A DNA stretch of 64,000 nt from Deltaproteobacteria bacterium (GTDB taxonomy: Bacteria > Myxococcota > UBA727 > VGSZ01): the NCBI GenBank assembly GCA_016177705.1, contig JACOUT010000010.1:248001-312000 (forward strand), written 5' to 3'. Positions 43,471 to 52,102 of this stretch are shown here, piece by piece. Numbering within the stretch: the first letter of the stretch is position 1; each line of letters starts with the position of its first letter. The notes under the pieces were generated by a model. It had not been told where the DNA came from. It worked only from the letters and a program-made list of their open reading frames with translations, and searched no databases. The translations under genes and the position numbers were made by a program.

Positions 43471-44097
43471 CTAGCGGTAGCGGCGGTCGCCAGGTGGCAG
43501 CAGGCCGAGGCGCGCGAGCGAACAGCAACCGTCGTCGCCGAGCACCACCCAGTCGAGCAGCGGCGTCCGGCAAGACGTGGCCAACGCCGCCAGCGTCTGT
43601 GCCCGCTCGACGTCGGTGGTGGTCGGCACCGCCGGCGTCGCCCGCCGCGTGCACACCACCAGCCGCGCCGCGCCGGCCATGAGCGCTGTGCGCAGGAGCG
43701 CCCCCGGCTCCTCGGGGCAGGCGACCAGGCGGCAGAGCGTCAGGCGCGCGTCGAGGCCGAGCAGCCAGGTCTCGTCCGGGGACGCGCGCGGCGCGATGGT
43801 AGCCGCGACGTCCGTCGGCCCGTGGATGCGACGGCCGCGCGGCGAGGGCAGCATCCAGGCGCGCCGCCCGAGCTCCAGCGCCGCGGCCAGGCGAGGGCCG
43901 TAGGGCAGATCGAGCAGCGCAGCCTCCCGGGCCGGCCCCACCAGCGCGAGCGCGCGCTCTGCCCGGTCGAGCGCCGCCTCGTCCGCACGGGGCACGAGCA
44001 AACGGACCAGCTCCCGGGCCGGCAGCGCGCGCGCGCCGAAGGTCACCAGCTCGAGCGCTGACGAGGGCAAGGGAGCGGCCATGCCGGAGGGGCGCAT
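43471..44097 (-). CDS. RadC/JAB-like protein lacking the metal-binding motif
   Basis: The 208-residue product aligns by eye with RadC (UPF0758): a helix-rich N-terminus, then a JAB-like domain ending TPLLDWVVLGDDGCCSLARL, which matches the RadC end LLDHxIxG. In true RadC the zinc motif reads HNHPSG followed by an Asp. Here the corresponding place is CTRRATPAVPTTTD, so both His are lost and only the Asp remains. A deubiquitinase-like metal enzyme is therefore unlikely; it may be structural or a decaying copy. ATG 44097 is used; ATG 44082 is an alternative. It is divergent from the PAS/AAA regulator. Low, uniform similarity makes the assignment moderate. Confidence 0.6.
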   Translation of the reverse strand: MRPSGMAAPLPSSALELVTFGARALPARELVRLLVPRADEAALDRAERALALVGPAREAALLDLPYGPRLAAALELGRRAWMLPSPRGRRIHGPTDVAATIAPRASPDETWLLGLDARLTLCRLVACPEEPGALLRTALMAGAARLVVCTRRATPAVPTTTDVERAQTLAALATSCRTPLLDWVVLGDDGCCSLARLGLLPPGDRRYR

Positions 44098-44238
44098 GAC
44101 CAGGAACGAGGCAGCAAGCGTGCCTGCCGGTGGCGTCCTACGACCTGGCGCACATCCCTGGGGGCGCGGCTCGTTCCACGTCGGTAGCGCGGGTCCGAGG
44201 GGGGTAGGCGCGAACCGCGCGGCTCACTATGGAGGGCC

Positions 44239-45933
44239 ATGGCCTCCACCCCGGAGCCGCCGGTTCGACGTGCCGCCGAGCGTCCCGCGCTGCGCGTCGA
44301 CGACGTGCCTGACGTGGTCGTGGTGGTCGACGCGGCGTCGCTCCTCATCCTCGAGACCAACCGCAGAGGCGGCCTTGCCTTCGGCCACCGCGGCGACGCG
44401 CTGATCGGCCGTTCCCTCGTCGAGCTGGTGCCGGGCGCCAGCGCCGAGCTGTTCGATCGCGCGCTGCACGGCCGCCACGATCCGCACGCCGACGCGCCGC
44501 TGCGCGTCTCCTTCCGCTCGCCCGACGGGGTGGCGCACCCCGTCGACATCCGGCTGGCGCGCACCCCAGCCGGTGCGCTCGTCTGCTCGCTGCGCGCCAT
44601 CTCGGAGAGCGCGCGCGCCGCCGAGCGCGAGATCGTCAGCATCATCGGCGCCGTGCCGGCCGCCATCGTCACCTGGTCGCTCGACGGCACGATCACGTCG
44701 TGGAACTCGGCCGCCGAGCACCTGTTCGGTTGGACAGGCGACGAGGCCACCGGCCAGCCGCTCGAGCTGATCATCCCCGCGGTCGACGTGGAGGCACTGC
44801 GCGGCAGCTTCGTGGCCGTCGGCGCCGACGCCTCGCCACCGCCGCGCGAAGGACTGCGCCGCGCCAAGGACGGCGAGGTGCTGGTGGAGGAGACGCTGTT
44901 CTCCGTGCGCGACGTCGCCGGGCGACTGGTGCGCCTCGGCGCCTTCTACCGCGACCTGTCCGACGTCGCGCGCCTGCGCCGCGCCGCCGAGGCCATGGCC
45001 GGCAAGAGCCGCCTCGGCGCCACTGCCTCCGCCGCCTTGTCCCCCGGCATGGCGAGCGCCATCGACGCGGCGCGCACGGCGGCCAGCGAGGACAAGGCCA
45101 TCGTGCTGCTGCTCGGCGAGACCGGCGTGGGCAAGAGCCACCTGGCGCGCTTCATCCACGAGCACAGCCCGCGACGCGCCGGCCCCTTCCTCGAGGTGAG
45201 CTGCGCCGGCCTCGACGCGCAGAGCGGCGAGAGCGAGCTGTTCGGCCACGAGCGCGGCGCCTTCGTGGGCGCGGTGTCGCAGAAGCGTGGGCTCATCGAG
45301 GCGGCCGAGGGCGGCACGCTCTTGCTCGACGAGGTCGCCGAGCTGCCGCTGGTGGTGCAGGGCAAGCTGCTCGCGTTTCTCGACACCGGCGAAATCAGGC
45401 GCCTCGGCGGCGTCAAGCGCCTGGCCGCCGACGTGCGTATCGTCGCCGCCACCCACAGCGACCTCGACCAGGCGGTGGCCGCCGGGCGCTTCAGGAAGGA
45501 CCTGTACTTCCGGCTGCGCGTGGTGCCGTTGACGCTGCCGCCGCTGCGCGCGCGCCGCGACGAGCTGCCCACGCTCGCCGACGCCATGCTCGAGGAGCTG
45601 TGCCAGCGCCGCGGCATGGCGAAGAAGGAGCTGGCGCCATCGGCGCGCGCCGCGCTGGTGCGCTACGAGTGGCCGGGCAACCTGCGGCAGCTCAAGAACG
45701 TGCTCGAGCACGCGCTCATCGTCGGCAAGGGCGAGGTCATCGCTGTCGAGCACCTGCCGCTCGAGGTGCGCGGCGCCGCGCCGGCGGAGCTGCCGGGTCC
45801 GTCCGCCAAGCTCGATGACGTCGTTCGCCGCCACATCGAGGCGGTGCTGGTGGAGGTGGGCGGTAACCGCACGCGCGCCGCGCAGGTGCTCGGCATCGAC
45901 CGCGCCACGCTGCGCCGCCGCCTGGGCGAGTAG
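44239..45933 (+). CDS. PAS-AAA-Fis enhancer-binding protein (NtrC family)
   Basis: The 564-residue regulator has two PAS-like segments (about 20-120 and 125-245, the second with VTWSLDGTITSWNSAAEHLF), a sigma-54-type AAA domain and a Fis-type helix-turn-helix at the end (GNRTRAAQVLGIDRATLRRR). The AAA domain carries Walker A GETGVGKS (293-300) and Walker B LLLDEV (361-366). The loop that touches sigma-54, normally GAFTGA, reads GAFVGA at 340-345. Replacing the Thr usually impairs sigma-54 activation in studied proteins, so this one may act differently or with another partner. No receiver domain is present, so the PAS domains probably take the signal. A lone receiver is encoded at 46616. Confidence 0.88.
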   Translation: MASTPEPPVRRAAERPALRVDDVPDVVVVVDAASLLILETNRRGGLAFGHRGDALIGRSLVELVPGASAELFDRALHGRHDPHADAPLRVSFRSPDGVAHPVDIRLARTPAGALVCSLRAISESARAAEREIVSIIGAVPAAIVTWSLDGTITSWNSAAEHLFGWTGDEATGQPLELIIPAVDVEALRGSFVAVGADASPPPREGLRRAKDGEVLVEETLFSVRDVAGRLVRLGAFYRDLSDVARLRRAAEAMAGKSRLGATASAALSPGMASAIDAARTAASEDKAIVLLLGETGVGKSHLARFIHEHSPRRAGPFLEVSCAGLDAQSGESELFGHERGAFVGAVSQKRGLIEAAEGGTLLLDEVAELPLVVQGKLLAFLDTGEIRRLGGVKRLAADVRIVAATHSDLDQAVAAGRFRKDLYFRLRVVPLTLPPLRARRDELPTLADAMLEELCQRRGMAKKELAPSARAALVRYEWPGNLRQLKNVLEHALIVGKGEVIAVEHLPLEVRGAAPAELPGPSAKLDDVVRRHIEAVLVEVGGNRTRAAQVLGIDRATLRRRLGE

Positions 45934-45949
45934 TTCCCATCTGGGCGGG

Positions 45950-46531
45950 CTACTTCTTGCGTCGTCGGACCAACGTGCCGCCGACGCGCTGCTCGAGCAC
46001 CACGTCTTGCCGGCTCTCCCACGCGCTGTCGATGCCGCCGGTCCAGGTGGCAAAGCCGCGCAGGCAATCGGGGCAGAGGATCTCGTCGGTGAGCTCCACC
46101 TTGGCCGGCAGCGTGAACGGCTTCTTGCACAACGAGCACACCGCCGGTTGCATCGGCACCGGCGCTCGCGTTCCCGCTTCGTAGGTCTTGAGCACCTCGC
46201 GCGCGCAGGAGCGACAGAGCGCGCGCGACAGATCGCGCGGCGCGTGCGGCACGTGGTCGACCTCACCGCAGCGCGAGCAGGTGACGCGGCGGGCGACGCG
46301 CGTGCCGAACTGGTTCTTTGGACCGCCGACGAACGCGGGCGCGTCGTCCTCGACCGGCCGCTTGGCAGTACCTGGACGGCCGCGCTGCCCGCCGGTGCGT
46401 CGAGCTGCGTCGTCCCGTGCTGGCCGCCGCTTCGGCGACACCGACGCGCCCGGCCGCTTGGCGAGCTTTTCGATCTTCTCGATCGCGGGGACGGGGCGCT
46501 TCTTCGGATCGTTGCGTTTGACGGCGGCCAT
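45950..46531 (-). CDS. zinc-ribbon protein with basic head
   Basis: The 193-residue product has a Lys/Arg/Pro-rich, probably disordered first half (AIEKIEKLAKRPGASVSPK) and two CxxC-CxxC modules. The first is CSRCGEVDHVPHAPRDLSRA followed by LCRSCA. The second is CSLCKKPFTLPAKVELTDE followed by LCPDC. Both fit zinc ribbons. The basic head suggests nucleic-acid contact. ATG 46531 is chosen because upstream residues in the frame lack coding character. It is convergent with the PAS/AAA regulator (16 bases between stops) and divergent from the receiver gene. I cannot name a family; related two-ribbon proteins occur in other deltaproteobacteria. Confidence 0.7.
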   Translation of the reverse strand: MAAVKRNDPKKRPVPAIEKIEKLAKRPGASVSPKRRPARDDAARRTGGQRGRPGTAKRPVEDDAPAFVGGPKNQFGTRVARRVTCSRCGEVDHVPHAPRDLSRALCRSCAREVLKTYEAGTRAPVPMQPAVCSLCKKPFTLPAKVELTDEILCPDCLRGFATWTGGIDSAWESRQDVVLEQRVGGTLVRRRKK

Positions 46532-46615
46532 GCACGCGGCCCTCGTCGACCGCCGCAGTGACGGTAGCAGCCACAAAGCGTCCGGCAAGGGCTCACGACG
46601 TGGTAGAGCAAGGCC

Positions 46616-47011
46616 ATGAGCAGCGCCCCGCCCCGGGTCCTCGTCGCCGACGACGCGCGCGTCATGCGTATGTTGTTGCGCACCTGGCTCGAGCGCCTGG
46701 GCTGCGTGGTCATCGAGGCGGCCAGCGGCACCGAGGCGCTCGCGGTGGTGGCGCGCGAGCCGCTCGACGCCGCGCTGCTCGACATCCACATGCCCGGCCT
46801 GACGGGCCTGCAAGTGCTCGAGTCGGTGCGGGGCGACCAGCGCAGCAGGGGCCTGCCGATCGTGATCATCACGACACTCGGCCACGCCAGCGACGTCGAG
46901 CGCGGTCTCAAGCTCGGCGCCACCGCGTACCTGACCAAGCCGCTCGGCTACAGCGAGCTGTACCGGGCGCTCTTGATGGTGTTGCCCGAGCTGGCGCGAC
47001 GGAATCGCTGA
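46616..47011 (+). CDS. stand-alone response-regulator receiver (CheY-like)
   Basis: The 131-residue product is a single receiver domain. The acidic pair is at ADD (11-13), the phosphorylated Asp is Asp56 in LLDIHMPG, the Thr is in IITTLGH (near 86-87), and Lys108 is in LTKPLGY. There is no output domain, so it acts through protein contact as CheY-type proteins do. No histidine kinase lies next to it. The PAS/AAA regulator 0.7 kb upstream lacks a receiver, so a partnership is possible but unproven. The ATG is the first codon of the conserved PRVLVADD strand. Confidence 0.92.
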   Translation: MSSAPPRVLVADDARVMRMLLRTWLERLGCVVIEAASGTEALAVVAREPLDAALLDIHMPGLTGLQVLESVRGDQRSRGLPIVIITTLGHASDVERGLKLGATAYLTKPLGYSELYRALLMVLPELARRNR

Positions 47012-47111
47012 GGCAGCCCCCTCACGCGCGGCGCGTCCGACCAGGCACGAGGGATGGAAACAGAGGGGCTCAGTCTGGGGGATGCCTGTCGACGGCGCAC
47101 CTGAAGCGGGT

Positions 47112-47128
47112 GCGGGGCGCAGCCCCGC
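47112..47128 (+). terminator. short GC hairpin in the convergent gap before groEL
   Basis: A perfect 7-bp stem GCGGGGC / GCCCCGC with a 3-base loop lies 101 bases after the receiver gene stop and is followed by AGTGCACCGATTT. It may end the plus-strand transcript, opposite the groEL terminator. Confidence 0.4.
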
Positions 47129-47159
47129 AGTGCACCGATTTCTAGCTCGGCCCGGGAGT

Positions 47160-47190
47160 CAAAAAGGAAGGGGCGGCACGAAGCCGCCCC
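47160..47190 (-). terminator. intrinsic terminator of groEL
   Basis: On the minus strand an 8-bp perfect stem GGGGCGGC / GCCGCCCC with the loop TTCGT is followed by TTCCTTTTT. This is the clearest rho-independent terminator in the window and lies 31 bases past the groEL stop. Confidence 0.85.
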
Positions 47191-47220
47191 GACCATTCAA
47201 TCAGTCGTGCCGGTGCGGAG

Positions 47221-48873
<1,653 letters not shown>

Positions 48874-48923
48874 GTGTCGAACCTCGTTGCTTGATGGAGA
48901 AGGGGTGAAGGAGCGGGCCGCGA

Positions 48924-49214
48924 TCAGGCCTGGAACACGCCGAGGATCTCTTCCTCGCGCAGGATGACGTGCTCGGTGCCGTCGATGGTGACCTCGTTGC
49001 CGGCGTACTTGCGGAAGAAGATGCGGTCGCCCTTCTTGACCTCGAGCGGGCGGATCTTGCCGTTCTCGAGGTGGCGGCCCTCGCCGACGGCGATGACCTC
49101 GCCCTCCTGCGGCTTCTCCTTGGCGGTCTCGGGGATGAACAGGCCGCCGGCGGTCTTGGTCTCCGACTCGAGGCGCTTGATCAGCACGCGGTCGTTCAGG
49201 GGACGGAACTTCAT
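48924..49214 (-). CDS. groS: co-chaperonin GroES
   Basis: This 96-residue protein is GroES. The N-terminus is MKFRPLNDRVLIKRLESETK, the mobile loop KTAGGLFIPETAKEKPQEG is complete, and GDRIFFRKYAGNEVTIDG leads to ILREEEILGVF at the end. ATG 49214 has AGGAGCG close upstream on its strand. The first gene of the operon, it lies 31 bases downstream of a CIRCE inverted repeat, so HrcA-type repression with heat-shock release is expected. No hrcA gene is in the window. Confidence 0.98.
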   Translation of the reverse strand: MKFRPLNDRVLIKRLESETKTAGGLFIPETAKEKPQEGEVIAVGEGRHLENGKIRPLEVKKGDRIFFRKYAGNEVTIDGTEHVILREEEILGVFQA

Positions 49215-49245
49215 GGCTTCGCTCCTGGGGTGTCGTCGAAAGCGT

Positions 49246-49272
49246 TTGGCACTCTCGGATCGAGAGTGCCAA
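49246..49272 (-). promoter_or_regulatory. CIRCE element of the groES-groEL operon
   Basis: TTGGCACTC and GAGTGCCAA flank a 9-base spacer, matching the CIRCE form TTAGCACTC-N9-GAGTGCTAA with only one difference per arm. It lies just upstream of groES, as in other HrcA-controlled operons. Confidence 0.92.
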
Positions 49273-49275
49273 GCA

Positions 49276-49303
49276 ACCATAGACGTGTCCTACCTGCCGT
49301 CTA
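49276..49303 (-). promoter_or_regulatory. candidate vegetative promoter for groES-groEL
   Basis: On the minus strand TAGACG and TATGGT are separated by 16 bases and lie directly upstream of the CIRCE element, so a bound repressor would cover the start site. Match to the -35 and -10 consensus is four of six each. Confidence 0.4.
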
Positions 49304-49393
49304 GGGGGCCCACGTTCCGTGGGGCAACAGCTTGAGAACAGTGGCGTTTTTGGCCATGGCGCCCTGATCTCGCCGCCGCGCCCCGGTGGGCGC

Positions 49394-49855
49394 TCAGGCC
49401 GGTGGCGGGCGCCAGCTGCGCAGCACCGCGAGCAGCGCGGCCATGCCGCCGTCATCCCCGGCGGCGCTGGCGGCGACGAAGTGGGTCACCACCCCGGCAT
49501 CGACGCGCGCCACGTGCACCTGCACCACGGGGGGCGCGGTGTCGAGCGTCACGCGCATGGCACGTGCGCGCACGCCGTCGTCGAAGCTGAGCTCGCCGTC
49601 GGGCGCGGCGCTCATGCCGCGCGTTGTCTGGGCGCTGCGCTCGAGGAAGGTCTGCAGCCAGCTCGCGGCGTCGGCGCCACCGCGGCGGCGCTGCACGATC
49701 AGGGTGGGCGCCGGCGGGTCCTTGACGGTGCCGGCGCGCGCGGCGAGCTGCGGCACCGGCTCCCTCGGCCGCGCCCGCAGCAGCACTTCGAGCTCGGCGT
49801 CCCAATCGTCCGGGACCTGCAGCGTGCCGAGCGCGGGCACCCGCTCGTCAGCCAC
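49394..49855 (-). CDS. hypothetical protein, DcrB-like
   Basis: The 153-residue product has alternating strands and helices (VPALGTLQVPDDWD, PTLIVQRRRGG, WLQTFLERSAQ, VVQVHVARVD, VVTHFVAAS). This resembles the DcrB/DUF1795 fold, sometimes found with type VI secretion and cell-surface proteins. No signal peptide or Cys is present. It overlaps the next gene upstream by 8 bases and lies after the groES operon promoter region on the same strand. No secretion genes are nearby, so context gives no clue. The fold assignment is by pattern only. Confidence 0.5.
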   Translation of the reverse strand: MADERVPALGTLQVPDDWDAELEVLLRARPREPVPQLAARAGTVKDPPAPTLIVQRRRGGADAASWLQTFLERSAQTTRGMSAAPDGELSFDDGVRARAMRVTLDTAPPVVQVHVARVDAGVVTHFVAASAAGDDGGMAALLAVLRSWRPPPA

Positions 49856-50405
49856 GCCGCTTCATCTCGTTCAGCGTCGCCACGATGGTCTGCGCGTTGT
49901 CGTGCGACACGAGCGCAGCGTGGACGAGCGCAAGCGGGGTGTCGATGACGGCGTTGGCCGCGCGTCGCATGCCGCGCGCGAACATGCCGAAGAACGGCAC
50001 GGCCTCGGCGAGCTTCCACGGGGGCAGGTCGGTGGGGTTGAGCAGGTGGATCGCGGTACCCAGCTCCTCGATGTAGGTCTTGCCGTGCTCGTCCCAGATG
50101 CGCAGCGGCCCGCCGCCGTTGATGGCGCCGACGAACTCACCCTTGATGCCCTGTTCGGTGGGGCTGATGGTGGTGAACATGATCGGCACGGGAAAGAGCG
50201 GGTTCTCGAGGAACTGCTGGCCGCCCTGCGAGGTGCGCTCGCGCATCCAGGTCTGCGCGCCCTTGAAGAACTTGCCCGCCGGCTGGGTGAGGAACATCTC
50301 CTTCACCTGCGCGGCGCTGGTGTTCTCGAGCTCGATCCTGGACTTCGCGACGCCCGGGCTGACGCCGATCGAACGAACCCGACCTGTCACCGGTGGCAGC
50401 GGCAT
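49848..50405 (-). CDS. hypothetical protein
   Basis: I do not recognise this 185-residue protein. It starts MPLPPVTGRVRSIGVSPGVA and has helical parts with WMRERTSQGGQQFLEN and a strand-rich centre (PVPIMFTTISPTEQGIKGEF, GGGPLRIWDEHGKTYIEELG). It ends in helices with VHAALVSHDNAQTIVATLN. It is soluble and lacks Cys. An 8-base overlap couples it to the DcrB-like gene, so the two probably work together. It starts 60 bases after tryptophanase on the same strand. PAAR or spike-related roles of DcrB-like pairs are known in other bacteria, but nothing here proves that. Confidence 0.6.
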   Translation of the reverse strand: MPLPPVTGRVRSIGVSPGVAKSRIELENTSAAQVKEMFLTQPAGKFFKGAQTWMRERTSQGGQQFLENPLFPVPIMFTTISPTEQGIKGEFVGAINGGGPLRIWDEHGKTYIEELGTAIHLLNPTDLPPWKLAEAVPFFGMFARGMRRAANAVIDTPLALVHAALVSHDNAQTIVATLNEMKRRG

Positions 50406-50464
50406 GGCCCGAGGCTAGCAGATGTGCCCGCACTTCGCCGCTGTGCTCGCGGCGGTCCAGCAGC

Positions 50465-51838
50465 CTACAGCGGCGCGAAGCGCGCGGTGAAGTGCCGCAG
50501 CGCGGCCGGCTGCTCGACGATGCGAAAGCCCCGCAGCGACTCGCGCCGCTCGAAGACGTGCAGCACCGCCTCCACCACGAAATCCACGTGGCTTTGCGTG
50601 TACACCCGCCGCGGCATGGCGAGCCGCACCAGCTCCATGGCGGCCGGCTGCTCGCTGCCGTCGGGCCGCTTGCCGAACATCGCCGTGCCGATCTCGCAGC
50701 CGCGGATGCCCCCTTCCCGATAGAGCTCCACCGCCAGTGCCTGCCCGGGGTACTGCAGCGGCGGGATGTGGCGCAGCAGTCGCTTGGCGTCGAGGTAGAC
50801 CGCGTGACCGCCGGCCGGCTCGACCATGGGCACGCCGGCGGCGAGCAGCCGCTCTGCCAGGTACTCGACGGCGCGCACGCGGTAGCGCAGGTAGCTCTCG
50901 TCGACCACCTCGCGCAGGCCCTGCGCGATGGCGTCGAGGTCGCGCCCGGCCAGGCCGCCGTAGGTGGGGAAGCCCTCGGTGAGGATGAGCAGCTCGCGGC
51001 ACTGCTGCGCGAGCACGCCGTCGTTCATGGCAAGCCAGCCGCCGATGTTGGCCAGGCCGTCCTTCTTGGCCGACATGGTCATGCCGTCGGCGAGCGCGCT
51101 GATGTCCTTGACGATGTCCTTCACCGGCCGGCCGCGGTGCGCCTCCTCGCGCTCGCGGATGAACCAGGCGTTCTCCGCGAAGCGGCAGCCGTCGAGGAAC
51201 AGCGGCACCGCGAAGCGATCGCACACTGCGCGCACCGCGCGCAGGTTCTCGAGGCTGACCGGCTGGCCGCCGCCGGAGTTGTTGGTGATGGTGACCATGA
51301 CGAGCGGCACGTCGGCCCGCCGCGCCTCGAGCAGGCGCGTCAGCGCGGCCACGTCCATGTTGCCCTTGAAGGGGTGGCGCAGCGCGGGGTCCTTGCCCTC
51401 GGCGATCACCAGGTCGACCGCCTCGGCGCCGCTGTGCTCGACGTTGGCGCGCGTGGTGTCGAAGTGCGTGTTGTTGGGGATGACCTTGCCCTTGCCGCCC
51501 ACGACGGAGAACAGGATCTTCTCGGCGGCGCGCCCCTGGTGCGTCGGGATGAGGTGCGCGAACGGGAACAGCTCCTTGACGGCGGCCTCGAAGCGGAACC
51601 ACGACGGCGAGCCCGCATAGCTCTCGTCGCCACGCTGCACGGCCGCCCACTGCTCCGCGCTCATGGCGCCCGTGCCCGAGTCGGTGAGCAGGTCGATGAT
51701 GACGTCGTCCGAATGAAGCGAGAACAGGTTGTAGCCGGCCTTGGCCAGCAGCGCTTCGCGCTCGGCGCGCGTGGTCAAGTGCAGCGGCTCGATGCTCTTG
51801 ACCCGAAAGGGCTCGATGATGGTCGTGAAGCCTTCCAT
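50465..51838 (-). CDS. tnaA: tryptophanase (tryptophan indole-lyase)
   Basis: This 457-residue PLP enzyme splits tryptophan into indole, pyruvate and ammonia. The PLP lysine is expected at Lys259 in MTMSAKKDG. Two positions separate tryptophanase from tyrosine phenol-lyase. The segment reads CEIG (tryptophanase has an Ile there, phenol-lyase Arg), and the C-terminus has LRHFTARF with the tryptophanase-type His instead of Phe. Conserved PRRVYTQSHVDFVVEA is present. No transporter gene or convincing tnaC leader is adjacent. The upstream gap is occupied by a 159-bp palindrome. Indole could serve as a signal, but that is inference. Confidence 0.92.
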   Translation of the reverse strand: MEGFTTIIEPFRVKSIEPLHLTTRAEREALLAKAGYNLFSLHSDDVIIDLLTDSGTGAMSAEQWAAVQRGDESYAGSPSWFRFEAAVKELFPFAHLIPTHQGRAAEKILFSVVGGKGKVIPNNTHFDTTRANVEHSGAEAVDLVIAEGKDPALRHPFKGNMDVAALTRLLEARRADVPLVMVTITNNSGGGQPVSLENLRAVRAVCDRFAVPLFLDGCRFAENAWFIREREEAHRGRPVKDIVKDISALADGMTMSAKKDGLANIGGWLAMNDGVLAQQCRELLILTEGFPTYGGLAGRDLDAIAQGLREVVDESYLRYRVRAVEYLAERLLAAGVPMVEPAGGHAVYLDAKRLLRHIPPLQYPGQALAVELYREGGIRGCEIGTAMFGKRPDGSEQPAAMELVRLAMPRRVYTQSHVDFVVEAVLHVFERRESLRGFRIVEQPAALRHFTARFAPL

Positions 51839-51916
51839 GTCGCCTCCAAAAAGCCGGACTGCGCGGCCATTCGCAACGATTGCGTGTCGCTCGTCAAGGG
51901 CGTGCGTGCTGGTGCT

Positions 51917-52075
51917 AGAGCACCGAACAGGTTGGCTCCCGTCGCCAGGCGCCCCCTCGGCGAAGATGGCGTCGTCGCGTCCTCGCCACGGGCCTACGGG
52001 CCCGCGGCTGCGGGGCTCCTTGCCCTCTTCGCCGAGGGGACGCCGGGCTCGGTCCGCCAACCTGATCGGTGCTCT
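51917..52075. repeat. 159-bp imperfect palindrome between tnaA and a kinase gene
   Basis: The left arm AGAGCACCGAACAGGTTGGC and the right arm (read on the other strand) differ at one base of 20. A second pair, CCCCTCGGCGAAGA and its exact complement, lies inside. A 6-bp stem CGGGCC/GGCCCG sits at the centre. All three pairs share the same centre near 51996, so the unit is one structure. It fills most of the 264-base divergent gap and encodes nothing I can support. Confidence 0.7.
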
Positions 52076-52102
52076 GGGCGCGCACGACGGTAGACTGCGC
52101 CG

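Noticed and set aside
44102..44175. Inverted repeat GGAACGAG / CTCGTTCC in the gap before the PAS/AAA regulator
   Set aside because: The arms are only 8 bases and about 60 bases apart, which is expected by chance in GC-rich sequence.
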